Assembly: GCA_003164045.1 (NCBI GenBank)
Contig: PLRU01000032.1
Location: 47,509 to 111,508 of the forward strand
From: Candidatus Lustribacter telmatis
Lineage (GTDB): Bacteria; Vulcanimicrobiota; Vulcanimicrobiia; Vulcanimicrobiales; Vulcanimicrobiaceae
Direction: 5' to 3'
DNA: 64,000 nucleotides
The position numbers and the translations under genes were made by a program. A model generated the notes under the pieces. The model had not been told where the DNA came from. It did no database searches and saw only the letters and a list, made by a program, of their open reading frames with translations. This document shows positions 51,016 to 59,164 of the stretch, one piece after another; within the stretch, counting starts at the first letter, position 1, and every line of letters starts with the position of its first letter.

Positions 51016-52637
51016 TTGACGCGGCCCGGACCGGCGACGTTACGCCCGCGCACGCGGAGTTTTTCGATGAGCTCGTCCATGCCCTCCAGCTCGCCGGCGT
51101 CTTTGAGGATCTGCACTTGTTGCGCTTCCCAGTCTTGCGGTCGCGAACGGAACATCGGCAACCCCTTGTGCTTGCGATAGAACAAATAACCGATGAAGCC
51201 CACGATAATCCACGTCGGCCCGGCAACGCGCCCGATTTCGTGCGTGATCAACGTGTCGATCAGGATCGAGAAGATGCCCAGAAACCCGATCACGCCGACG
51301 ATCGGGAACTGCACGCGCTCGCCGCGATAGGTGAACGGGATGTTGAGCGGGATGCGAAATTTTCGCGGGCTGAGCGGATCGTTGAGGCGTAACGCAATCA
51401 ACGCGATGAAGACGAACGAGTAGCTCGTCGCGGCGCCGAACGCGTAGAGGTCGCCAAGCACGACGATGCCGGCCTCGCCGCGGAAGGCGTGCTGGTAGAG
51501 TGCTTGCATTCCCGGATCGAGACTCGGGAGCGCGGCGAAAATCAGCACGACGACCGCGATCGCGCAAAACGTGATCGTCGCAACTGCCGGCGTGCGGAAA
51601 CGGCGGCTAACGCGCTCGAAGACCGACGGCAGGAGACGCGAGCGGCTCATGGCATACGCGATGCGCGACGCGCCGAACACGCCGGAATTGCTGGAAATCA
51701 GGAGCAATATCGCGCCCAGCACCGGGACGTAGATGCCGGCGATGGTGCCGAAGTAGGGCACGTTGGCGGCGAGGACGGCCACGGCTTTGCCGTTGTTCAC
51801 GTCGTTGCCTAAGTATTGGAAGAACTGTTGCGTGTGGCCGTGAGCGTCGAGCGGTATCGGATGCGCGGGCGTCATTCCGAGCGCGAGGTTGGCATAGGCA
51901 AGCGCGTAGATAAGGATGGTCAGGATCAGGCCGATCGACGTACGCGGTATTACCGATGCCGGACGTTGCGTCTCTTGGGCCGCTTGCGAGATCGACTCGA
52001 GGCCGACGAACGAGATGATCGCGAACGAAACGCCCAGCAGCAGATGATCGGTCGAAGGCCAGTACACCACCATCGTGTGCATCAGCAACTCGGGATTGAA
52101 CGCGAAGAGGAAGCCGAAGAAGAGGATCGACGTTTCGCTGATGACGTCGAGCGCGCTGACGATGCCGTTGAACGTCGTCGATTCGCGCACGCCGATCACG
52201 TTGAGCGTGCACAATCCGACGATGAGGGCGAGTACGGCGCCGAAATGCACCCACGGGTGCAATTGCAACACGAGGACCGGGAGCAGCTGGCCGAGGTAGT
52301 CGATGCACGACCAAGCGAAGAGCGTGATGTCGATCGTGAAGTCGAGCAAGACTGCCCATCCGGCGATGAAGCCGAAGATGTCGCCGAGGCCGCGCATGAC
52401 GAAATACTGTCCGCCGCCGGCGACCGGGTAGGTCGCTGCCAGTTCCGTGTAGGCTAGGCCAATGCAGACGTAGACGATTCCGGCGAACAGAAAGGCAATA
52501 TTTGATGCGCCGCCGGCCGCGCCAAGCACGAGTCCGAGCCCGACAAAAATGTCGGCCCCAACGTCAGAATAGCCCCATGAGAACGAACCCCACGGCGTGA
52601 CCGAACGTCGCAGTGTTGGTTTTGCCTTAGCGGCCAT
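51012..52637 (-). CDS. APC-superfamily amino acid permease
   Basis: 541 residues with about 12-13 transmembrane helices. The N-terminal WGYSDVGADIFVGLGLVLGAAGG resembles the unwound TM1 substrate site of the APC fold, and FVGLESISQAAQE on TM6 and SNSGVFGASRIAYAMSR on TM8 are typical. A cytoplasmic C-terminal tail of about 70 residues is mostly helical. The start is ATG 52637, directly behind the kinase stop. Amino acid or polyamine uptake is likely; specificity is unknown. Confidence 0.9.
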   Translation of the reverse strand: MAAKAKPTLRRSVTPWGSFSWGYSDVGADIFVGLGLVLGAAGGASNIAFLFAGIVYVCIGLAYTELAATYPVAGGGQYFVMRGLGDIFGFIAGWAVLLDFTIDITLFAWSCIDYLGQLLPVLVLQLHPWVHFGAVLALIVGLCTLNVIGVRESTTFNGIVSALDVISETSILFFGFLFAFNPELLMHTMVVYWPSTDHLLLGVSFAIISFVGLESISQAAQETQRPASVIPRTSIGLILTILIYALAYANLALGMTPAHPIPLDAHGHTQQFFQYLGNDVNNGKAVAVLAANVPYFGTIAGIYVPVLGAILLLISSNSGVFGASRIAYAMSRSRLLPSVFERVSRRFRTPAVATITFCAIAVVVLIFAALPSLDPGMQALYQHAFRGEAGIVVLGDLYAFGAATSYSFVFIALIALRLNDPLSPRKFRIPLNIPFTYRGERVQFPIVGVIGFLGIFSILIDTLITHEIGRVAGPTWIIVGFIGYLFYRKHKGLPMFRSRPQDWEAQQVQILKDAGELEGMDELIEKLRVRGRNVAGPGRVK

Positions 52638-53945
52638 TTAGCGGAGGCGGACTCCCATTCGTTGGAGCGCGTGGAGGACGCGTTCACCGTCGTCTACTTC
52701 GGCGGTGAGGTTGCGGGCGCGCAGAACGAGCAGCGCGCGGCCCAGCGTTTCGATCGCGTTCTCGACTTCGTGCCGATCGGGTTTTTCGCTCTCCGCGCCC
52801 TTGGCCAGCACCATCGTCGCGTATTTGAGCGCCGTCTTCGCGTGCTCGACGTGGTTGCGCACTTCGGAGAAGGCCTTGAGCGCGGCGACGTACGCGCGCG
52901 TGGCCTCGCTCCAATCGCGTTTGCGTGCGGCGAGCATGCCGGCTAACGTGTTCGCGTAGCCTTCGTTGAGCGTCTGCGTGTTGCCGAAGGTGCGCTCGAG
53001 TACCGAACGGGCCTCGACTTCAGCGGCCGCGCTGCCGCCGCCGCTCGATGGCGCCGGGCGCGGTTGCTGGAACCCCGCCGCTGCGCCGACCGCGGCCGAC
53101 GGCGCCGCTTCGCCCGGACCGTTGAGTCCGAGCAGCGTGCGAATGTCGACGATCACTTCGCGCGCTGAGGGATAGCGGCGCTCGGGATCCTTCTCGAGCA
53201 GGCGCAGCACGATGCGTTCGATCGGTGCCGGCACTGCGGGGTTGATGGTGCGCAGCGCGGCCGGCGGTTCGTTGACGTGCGCGAAGATCACCGCAACGAG
53301 GTCGTCCGATTCGTTCTTGAACGGCACCGTGCCGGTGAAGACTTCGTACATCACCACGCCGACGCTGTAGAGGTCGCTGCGCGCGTCGGCGATCTTGCCG
53401 AGAAAGCGCTCCGGCGAGAGATAGGCGATCGTGCCCACGATCTCGCCCGCGTTCGTCACGCTCGACATCTCGCTCGTGCGGCGCGAAAGACCGAAATCCA
53501 TCACCTTGATCGCACCGGCCGGGAGCACCATGATGTTCGCCGGTTTGACGTCGCGGTGAACGACGTTGTTCTCGTGCGCGAACGCGAGCGCTTCGAGCAG
53601 GTCGAGGATGTAGCGCAGCGCGGTGTGGACGGTCAGTTCGCTCGGCGAGATCGTCGCGAGCGTGCGGCCTTGCACGAGCTCCATCACGATGTAGGAGACG
53701 CCGTCGTTTTGGGCCGCGTCGTAGACGCCGACGATATTCGGATGGTTGAGGCGCGCCATCGACTGCGCTTCGCGCAGGAAGCGCTTGCGGAGATCTTCGC
53801 TGCGGTCGGTGAGGATCTTGATCGCGACCTGCCGCTGTAAGACGACGTCCATGCCGCGATAGACGTCCGACATGCCGCCGCGCCCGATCAGCGCGTCGAT
53901 GCGATATCGTCCGCCGAGCAGTTTTTTCTCCATCTCCCCGCTCAC
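52638..53945 (-). CDS. Serine/threonine protein kinase (Hanks type) with helical C-terminal region
   Basis: 435 residues. Gly loop IGRGGMSDVYRG, ATP-binding Lys in VAIKIL, catalytic loop VVHRDVKPANIMV, DFG followed by an activation loop rich in Ser/Thr, and GTIAYLSPERF. After residue 280 comes an Ala/Pro/Gly linker and a helical TPR-like domain, without a transmembrane helix or PASTA repeats, so the kinase is soluble. I place the start at GTG 53945, which overlaps the yraN stop as GTGA; the ATG four codons later has no ribosome-site spacing. It could regulate the permease or translation factors encoded beside it. Confidence 0.92.
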   Translation of the reverse strand: MSGEMEKKLLGGRYRIDALIGRGGMSDVYRGMDVVLQRQVAIKILTDRSEDLRKRFLREAQSMARLNHPNIVGVYDAAQNDGVSYIVMELVQGRTLATISPSELTVHTALRYILDLLEALAFAHENNVVHRDVKPANIMVLPAGAIKVMDFGLSRRTSEMSSVTNAGEIVGTIAYLSPERFLGKIADARSDLYSVGVVMYEVFTGTVPFKNESDDLVAVIFAHVNEPPAALRTINPAVPAPIERIVLRLLEKDPERRYPSAREVIVDIRTLLGLNGPGEAAPSAAVGAAAGFQQPRPAPSSGGGSAAAEVEARSVLERTFGNTQTLNEGYANTLAGMLAARKRDWSEATRAYVAALKAFSEVRNHVEHAKTALKYATMVLAKGAESEKPDRHEVENAIETLGRALLVLRARNLTAEVDDGERVLHALQRMGVRLR

Positions 53946-54286
53946 GCGAAGGCTCCGCGATGGAGGCGCGGCGTGCCGTTTTCGATCGTGATCACGTCGA
54001 AGCGCGCGGTGGCGCCGGGGGCGGATATCTGGAGCCAATCGGCGGCGATCGCGCGCAGCGTGCGGCGTTTGCGAGCGTCGACGGCGGAAAGCGCCGAACC
54101 AAAGCGCGCCGATGCGCGCGCTTTGACTTCAACGAAAACGATGACGTCGCGGTCGCGCGCGATAACGTCGATCTCGCCGCCGGGCAACCGCACGTTGCGT
54201 GCGATCACCGCGTACCCGGAATCTTCGAGGAGTCGCACCGCAGCGTCTTCACCTTCACGACCGAACCGTGTTCGTCGGTTTATCAC
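53942..54286 (-). CDS. yraN: YraN/UPF0102 family endonuclease-fold protein
   Basis: 114 residues, the normal family length. The core GREGEDAAVRLLEDSGYAVIARNVR, GGEIDVIARD and VFVEVKARAS matches the restriction-endonuclease-like fold with Asp and ExK metal ligands. Function in the cell is not established. It follows rnhB in many bacteria. The start GTG 54286 overlaps the rnhB stop as GTGA; an in-frame ATG at 54328 lies deeper inside rnhB. Confidence 0.9.
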   Translation of the reverse strand: MINRRTRFGREGEDAAVRLLEDSGYAVIARNVRLPGGEIDVIARDRDVIVFVEVKARASARFGSALSAVDARKRRTLRAIAADWLQISAPGATARFDVITIENGTPRLHRGAFA

Positions 54287-54963
54287 GATATGCCCGGCAA
54301 AAGTTGGGCGGCATCCCGGACCCGCCAAAATCCCCGGCGGTGGGCGGCGCAGGGGCCATGGGCGCTCAGAGCTTCGATGTGCCGTTGAGTCGCGTACCCC
54401 TTGTGTTCGGCAAACCCGTACTGCGGATAGAGCCCGTCGAGCTCGACCAGGAGCCCGTCACGGTGGACCTTGGCCACAATAGAGGCGGCGGCCACACTCG
54501 CGCACTTGGCGTCGCCCTTGATGACCGGCTCCTGGGGACCGGCGAACGACTTGATGCGGACGGCGTCGGTGAGCAGGTAGTCGATCGCGCAGCCGGCAGC
54601 CTCAATCGCCCGCTCCATGGCCAGGACCGAGGCCCAGTAGATGTTCAGCCGGTCGATTTCCGCCACGCTCGCCTCGCCGATCGCCCAGCCGACGCAGCGC
54701 ACTTTGATGATCTCGGCGAGCTCCGCGCGCAGCTCGGGGCGGACTTGTTTTGAGTCGTTGAGCCCGCGCAAGTACAGCGGTCCGTCGAGGACGACCACCG
54801 CCGCCACCACGGGGCCCGCTAGCGGTCCGCGCCCTACCTCATCGGTGCCGCCGATGAAGCGGTGGCCGTTCGCGCGGGCGGCGTCTTCGTAACGGTGCAG
54901 GCGGACGAGCCGGCGCTGTTCCCGCTCCCGCGCGTTGCGGCGTTTCCGCGCCGAATCGTTCAC
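54283..54963 (-). CDS. rnhB: Ribonuclease HII
   Basis: 226 residues. Removes ribonucleotides from DNA-RNA hybrids. Active-site block GTDEVGRGPLAGPVVAA (Asp41, Glu42), LNDSKQ, and GDAKCASVAAASIVAKVHRD with the further Asp ligands. HKGYATQRHIEAL-HGPC is the conserved C-terminal segment. The start GTG 54963 overlaps the ylqF stop as GTGA. The N-terminus carries an Arg-rich extension of about 35 residues before the catalytic core. Confidence 0.95.
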   Translation of the reverse strand: MNDSARKRRNAREREQRRLVRLHRYEDAARANGHRFIGGTDEVGRGPLAGPVVAAVVVLDGPLYLRGLNDSKQVRPELRAELAEIIKVRCVGWAIGEASVAEIDRLNIYWASVLAMERAIEAAGCAIDYLLTDAVRIKSFAGPQEPVIKGDAKCASVAAASIVAKVHRDGLLVELDGLYPQYGFAEHKGYATQRHIEALSAHGPCAAHRRGFWRVRDAAQLLPGIS

Positions 54964-55763
54964 GCGGCCTCCGGCGGTTCTTCGAACGTGATGCGGCCGA
55001 ACTTGGCCTCGCCGAACGCGCGCATGTACGCGCCCGCCGCGTTGTGAGAGTCGATCTCGTCGCCGCGCCGCACGAAGCCGCGGGCACGGGCAAAGCGTTC
55101 GAGATCCGGCACCTTGAGTTTCGGCACGTGGAGCTGCGCCCACGCGGCAAAGCGCTCCACGACGTCTTCGGGATCGTAGCGTTCGCGCGGTAACGCCCCG
55201 GTCAAAGCGAGCATCCACTGCGCTTCGGCAGTGGGAATTTTTGGAACGAGAATGCCGGGCGTGTCCATCACTTCGAGCTGGTCGTTCGCGCGGATCCAGC
55301 GGAGCTGTCGCGTCACGCCCGCTTTGTTCTCCGTCTTCGCGGCGGTTCGTTTCGCCAAGCCGTTGATGAGCGAGGATTTGCCGGTGTTCGGAATGCCGAT
55401 CACGATCGCGCGCGATGGTCCGCGGCCGGCAACGAAGCGGTCGAGTTCGGCCCGCGCCCGGTTGACGCTGGGCTGCAAGCGGCCGTCGACGGCGATGGCG
55501 GGGCGGTGCTGGGCGGCGTACCACGCCAGCCATCTGCGCGTTGCGAACGGGTCGGCGAGGTCTTCGCAGCCCAAGATGACGAGCCGCGGCCGCGTACCGA
55601 CGATCCGGTCGAGCTCGGGATTGGAACTCATCAGCGGCAACCGCGCATCGAGGACTTCGATCACGACATCGACGAGCGCGAGGCGCTCTTCGAGTAGCCG
55701 CATCGCCCGCACCATGTGCCCGGGAAACCACTGAATCGTCTGCGGTGCCGGCTCGTCTTTCAC
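54960..55763 (-). CDS. ylqF: Ribosome biogenesis GTPase YlqF/RbgA, atypical G4 motif
   Basis: 267 residues; circularly permuted GTPase assisting late 50S assembly. IQWFPGHMVRAM is the family N-terminus. The permuted order is G4-G5-G1-G2-G3. G1 is GIPNTGKSSLINGL and G3 is MDTPGIL. The G4 position, normally NKxD, reads GCED (residues 65-68) within VILGCEDLADP, so the usual Asn and Lys for guanine recognition are absent. The C-terminal ANTAR-like RNA-binding helices are shortened but present. The start is GTG 55763 (GTGA overlap with lepB). Confidence 0.92.
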   Translation of the reverse strand: MKDEPAPQTIQWFPGHMVRAMRLLEERLALVDVVIEVLDARLPLMSSNPELDRIVGTRPRLVILGCEDLADPFATRRWLAWYAAQHRPAIAVDGRLQPSVNRARAELDRFVAGRGPSRAIVIGIPNTGKSSLINGLAKRTAAKTENKAGVTRQLRWIRANDQLEVMDTPGILVPKIPTAEAQWMLALTGALPRERYDPEDVVERFAAWAQLHVPKLKVPDLERFARARGFVRRGDEIDSHNAAGAYMRAFGEAKFGRITFEEPPEAA

Positions 55764-56260
55764 GACTGCAGGCCTTCGGGCGGCCAGAGGCCCACGATCG
55801 CTTTGCCGATGACGGCGTTTTCGTCGACCGGGCCCCAGACGCGCGAATCTTCGCTCTCGGCACGGTTGTCGCCGAGCACGTAGAGCGAGTGCAGCGGCAC
55901 CGTCACTTCGGCGACGTCGTGCCGGTCGGGGAACGAGACGTACGGTTCGGCGACTGGGCGATCGTTGACGAAGAGCGTGCCGCGATCGATGCGCACGCGA
56001 TCGCCGGGCAATGCGACGACGCGCTTGAGAAACGTTTGCGCGGTCGCGTCATCGTGATCGAGCGCGATGATATCGCCGCGTTTGATCGGACCCATGCGAT
56101 ACGCGAGGGTATTGATCAAGACGAGTTCACCCGGCTGTACGTGCGGCAGCATCGAGGGACCCGTCACTTGCGGTATCCGCAGGAAGAACGCCATTCCGAT
56201 CGCGAGCAAGACCACCACTTGCACGCCGACCCGAAGGGCATGACGCGTGTGCGAAAGCAC
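55760..56260 (-). CDS. lepB: Signal peptidase I (second copy)
   Basis: About 166 residues. A single N-terminal membrane helix (VQVVVLLAIGMAFFL) precedes VTGPSMLPHVQPGE with the catalytic Ser, then FLKRVVALPGDRV with the general-base Lys, and VLGDNRAESEDSRVWG (box E). It cleaves Sec signal peptides on the outer face of the membrane. The start is taken as GTG 56260; no ATG lies between the upstream stop and the helix. It sits directly after a longer lepB paralogue. Confidence 0.88.
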   Translation of the reverse strand: MLSHTRHALRVGVQVVVLLAIGMAFFLRIPQVTGPSMLPHVQPGELVLINTLAYRMGPIKRGDIIALDHDDATAQTFLKRVVALPGDRVRIDRGTLFVNDRPVAEPYVSFPDRHDVAEVTVPLHSLYVLGDNRAESEDSRVWGPVDENAVIGKAIVGLWPPEGLQS

Positions 56261-56301
56261 AGCGCGTTCTTCGCCACCTATGCCGCGAGCCCCGGCGCGC
56301 G

Positions 56302-57039
56302 TTATCGAAGGATGTGCAGGCGGTCGAGGGGCCAGAAGATCAGGAACGCGTGGCCGGTAAACGAGGCCTTCTGTCCCTTGAGCGGGCCGGCCAAAAACGT
56401 GCCGTCGGCCTGCGCGAAGCCCCAGATGTGCGAGTCCTCGGAGTTGTTCCGGTTGTCGCCCATCATGAAGTAGCAGCCGTCGGGAATCTTGTCGGGCGCC
56501 TGCCATTTGTCTTTCGGCGGAATGTTAGCGAGCGTCGGATCGAGTGCCGATCCGTCGACGTACACGCCGTAGTTTTTGACTTCGAGTTCGTAGTTCGGCT
56601 TCTGCGCTTCGTACGGTTCGACCAGCGCCTCGCCGTTGCGGTACACGATCCCGTTATGGATGCGCAGCGTATCGCCCGGCGCGCCGATGAGGCGCTTGAT
56701 GAAGTCGTTGGGCGACGAGATCGGCGGCGGGAACACGACGACGTCTTCACGTGCCGGCTTGCTGAAGCGGTACTCGAACTCGTTGACCAGCAGCACGTCG
56801 TGGATCTGCAGCGTCGGAATCATCGAGCCCGACGGAATGAAGAACGTGCGCACGACGAACGTGATCAGGAAGAGTGCCACGAGACCTGCGACGATGAACG
56901 CGTCGAGATATTCGCGGATAACGGTGCGGGCCGACGGACTTGCGTCCGCGCCTACGACGACCGGGGTCGGCTTAATGCTGATCGCGACGCGTACGACGGC
57001 GAAGATGCAGATCAGCGCGAGAAGTTCGAGCGGAGTCAC
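56302..57039 (-). CDS. lepB: Signal peptidase I (first copy)
   Basis: 245 residues. An N-terminal hydrophobic segment (residues 4-20) and a second membrane helix (AFIVAGLVALFLITFVV) precede FFIPSGSMIPTLQ with the catalytic Ser. The Lys is in FIKRLIGAPGDTLRI, and MMGDNRNNSEDSHIWG forms box E. A roughly 40-residue insertion around YELEVKNYGVYVDG distinguishes it from the shorter neighbour. The start is GTG 57039, seven bases after the rplS stop, so it is co-transcribed with L19. Confidence 0.92.
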   Translation of the reverse strand: MTPLELLALICIFAVVRVAISIKPTPVVVGADASPSARTVIREYLDAFIVAGLVALFLITFVVRTFFIPSGSMIPTLQIHDVLLVNEFEYRFSKPAREDVVVFPPPISSPNDFIKRLIGAPGDTLRIHNGIVYRNGEALVEPYEAQKPNYELEVKNYGVYVDGSALDPTLANIPPKDKWQAPDKIPDGCYFMMGDNRNNSEDSHIWGFAQADGTFLAGPLKGQKASFTGHAFLIFWPLDRLHILR

Positions 57040-57046
57040 CTGCCGC

Positions 57047-57397
57047 TTACTTCGCGACCTTCTTTTCCTTGATGCGAGCGGCCTTACCGATCTTATCGCT
57101 CAAGTAGTAGAGGCGGCTGCGGCGCACGATGCCGCGCTTGGATACTTCGATCCGGTCGACGCGCGGGCTGTGCAGCAAGAACGATTTCTCGACGCCGACG
57201 CCGTGGGCGATGCGCCGAACGGTGACCGATTCGGCCGAACCGCCGCCCTTGCGGACCGTCACGGTCCCCTCGAACATCTGAATGCGTTCTTTGCCGCCTT
57301 CGACGACTTTCGAGTAGACTTTAACCGTGTCGCCCGGACGAAAATCCGGGACGCTCGGCTTTTCCTGTTCCTTCTGGATCAGGTCGATGACGTTCAT
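57047..57397 (-). CDS. rplS: 50S ribosomal protein L19
   Basis: 116 residues, normal length. MNVIDLIQKEQEKPSVPDFRPGDTV and the block FEGTVTVRKGGGSAESVTVRRIAHGVGVEKSF are unmistakable L19 sequence. L19 sits at the 30S-50S interface. It heads a long minus-strand operon of signal peptidases, ylqF, rnhB and downstream genes. A promoter candidate lies about 60 bases upstream. trmD, usually its immediate neighbour, is about 1.8 kb away. Confidence 0.97.
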   Translation of the reverse strand: MNVIDLIQKEQEKPSVPDFRPGDTVKVYSKVVEGGKERIQMFEGTVTVRKGGGSAESVTVRRIAHGVGVEKSFLLHSPRVDRIEVSKRGIVRRSRLYYLSDKIGKAARIKEKKVAK

Positions 57398-57457
57398 GAC
57401 TGCTCTCTAGTAGGACGCGCGCGACAATAACCGCACAGGGGCGGCGACAACCCGCCG

Positions 57458-57486
57458 AGTGTATCACGAATCCGGTACTCGTTCAA
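57458..57486 (-). promoter_or_regulatory. Candidate promoter of the rplS operon
   Basis: Read on the minus strand: TTGAAC (57486-57481) as -35, a 17-base spacer, then TACACT (57463-57458) as -10. This would give a leader of roughly 55 bases before rplS. Both boxes match the sigma70 consensus at four of six positions. Confidence 0.4.
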
Positions 57487-57593
57487 GCTCGGAAGGTTGC
57501 TGCCGGGCCCTGGGCGTTGCCCAATTAAGCATAGCAAGCGAGCTCATTGCCGGCCGGCGTATTGCCAGCCTCTTGTAAGGATTTGGCCGAGAA

Positions 57594-57619
57594 CTCTTTA
57601 GTAATCTTTTAGTAAAGAG
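57594..57619. promoter_or_regulatory. Repeat block upstream of the sulfotransferase-like gene
   Basis: CTCTTTA (57594-57600) and TAAAGAG (57613-57619) form an inverted repeat, and TTTAGTAA occurs twice, 11 bases apart (57598-57605 and 57609-57616). This AT-rich block lies about 45 bases before the GTG start at 57661 and could be an operator or promoter element. Confidence 0.35.
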
Positions 57620-57660
57620 CGACCGGCCGATCGCCAAACCGGCGTTTGCCGAGGGGTGGT

Positions 57661-58491
57661 GTGCTTCTGTCGGTTCTTGTTCAGGTCCACATACCGAAGT
57701 GCGCCGGCACTTCGGTAGCTGCGTGGCTTCTCCAGGCATCGGAAACCGGCACGCTCTCTGGCTTCGGCTCGTTCTACTCGGACTTCGTCTTCGACGACGA
57801 TTCTTTGTGGCAGGCCGGCCTGCACGATCTGCGTTTGAGCGCGGTAAGTGCCCACAACATCCGGCGCTTCGCGCCCGAAATCCACGGGCGGCAGATGCTG
57901 TACTTTACCATCCTGCGGCATCCGCTCGCCCATTTTCTCTCGATCGTGCGCTACATGCTCCAGGAACGCGAAGCGTTCGAAGTCCCGCCTGACGTGCCCG
58001 ATACCTCGCGCGCGGTCACGGCCTGGCTGCTCGAGCGGCCGCCCGGTTCGCTCTTTCGCGAGAACACGCAAACGAATCATCTTGCGCTATATCCTTGGTG
58101 CGATGCGACGTTCGGGCGCTGTGACCCCGACCACGTCGAGCGTTGGGCGCCGGCAGACCGGGCGGCGTTCGAACGCGAGCGGCTCGATCTTGCAAAGCAC
58201 GTGTTGCGTTCGTTCGTCACGGTCGGCGCGGTCGAGCGGCTCACCGACACGCTCACCGTTCTGCGCCGGCGCAGCGCGCTGCACGGTCTCGATTTGCTTC
58301 CCGTCGAAGACGTGCCGCACGACAACGTAACGCGCGTACCGCTCGACGACATCTCGTGGATCGAACACGAGCCGCTCGGACGTCGTCTGCTCGAATCGCT
58401 CGCGGACGATTGGGAACTCTATGTCTACGCGCTGGAGCTGCTCGACGAAGCCCGCGAGCAAGACGCTATGGCGTCGGAACAAGCGCTGTAG
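57661..58491 (+). CDS. Sulfotransferase-family protein
   Basis: 276 residues. The N-terminal VHIPKCAGTSVAAWLL matches the PAPS 5'-phosphosulfate loop of membrane-type carbohydrate sulfotransferases (HIPKTAGTS in many), and TILRHPLAHFLSIVRYML matches the 3'-phosphate-binding motif RxPxxxFxSxxR. The remainder is helical and variable. The start is GTG 57661 behind GAGGGG; TTG 57646 is also in frame. It is alone on the plus strand within a minus-strand core-gene block and may be an insertion between trmD and rplS. Confidence 0.78.
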   Translation: MLLSVLVQVHIPKCAGTSVAAWLLQASETGTLSGFGSFYSDFVFDDDSLWQAGLHDLRLSAVSAHNIRRFAPEIHGRQMLYFTILRHPLAHFLSIVRYMLQEREAFEVPPDVPDTSRAVTAWLLERPPGSLFRENTQTNHLALYPWCDATFGRCDPDHVERWAPADRAAFERERLDLAKHVLRSFVTVGAVERLTDTLTVLRRRSALHGLDLLPVEDVPHDNVTRVPLDDISWIEHEPLGRRLLESLADDWELYVYALELLDEAREQDAMASEQAL

Positions 58492-59164
58492 CGCCGGTTG
58501 TGTCGAAGCGCTGATCGATGGGGATCGCCGCGCCGAGTTTCCCGTCGCTGAGCGCGATCGCCGCGGGATTCGCGCACGGTCGCTTGACGACATCGACGAG
58601 TGCGTCGGCCGGGGTCGTGCCGATGATGATCGCTTGTTCGCCGGTGACGAGTTCGTAGCTGTGCGTCCCGACGGTGACCGTAACGTCGCCGCCTTTGCAG
58701 TCCACGCAATAGAAATCCGTGCCGCTCGGACCGGTGACGATGTAGCCGTCGGTTCCGCGCACGGCGATTTGTGAGGTCGGCGTTTCGAAGCGGTAGTTCG
58801 AGCGCCCGCCGGCGGGGTGACGGATCGTGAAGTGCACGGCGCCGCCTTCGAGCACGACGACGTTCGGATTTCCGGTATCGATCGCATTGAATGCGCCGAG
58901 CCGGACGCGCGTGGTCTCGCCGATATCGATCGAACTCGAGTCGGGCAACGTCAGTTGCGCGCGAGACTGCGCGAGCGTGATCGCCGTCGCCTCGTCGGCA
59001 AGATCGATCCGCCCGACGATCGCGTGCGGCGCCGTACCGGTGCCGAGTTGATATTGCACGGTTCCCGCAACGCGCGCGAGTTGCTTGTCACCGTCGCCCG
59101 CCGCGTCGAGCGGGGCGCAGAGCGCGAGCACCGTTAGCGCGACGAGCGCCGCGCGCGCGATCAC
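58466..59164 (-). CDS. FecR-domain secreted protein
   Basis: 232 residues with a signal peptide (IARAALVALTVLALCAPLDAA). The core TLPDSSSIDIGETTRVRLGAF, VVVLEGGAVHFTIRHPAGG and TPTSQIAVRGTDGYIV is the beta-rich FecR domain, here as an exported stand-alone protein without the sigma-factor regulator module. The segment YCVDCKGGDVTV holds a CxxC-like Cys pair. The start GTG 59164 overlaps the trmD stop as GTGA. Its 3' end overlaps the convergent sulfotransferase-like gene by 26 bases. Confidence 0.85.
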   Translation of the reverse strand: MIARAALVALTVLALCAPLDAAGDGDKQLARVAGTVQYQLGTGTAPHAIVGRIDLADEATAITLAQSRAQLTLPDSSSIDIGETTRVRLGAFNAIDTGNPNVVVLEGGAVHFTIRHPAGGRSNYRFETPTSQIAVRGTDGYIVTGPSGTDFYCVDCKGGDVTVTVGTHSYELVTGEQAIIIGTTPADALVDVVKRPCANPAAIALSDGKLGAAIPIDQRFDTTGATALVPTP

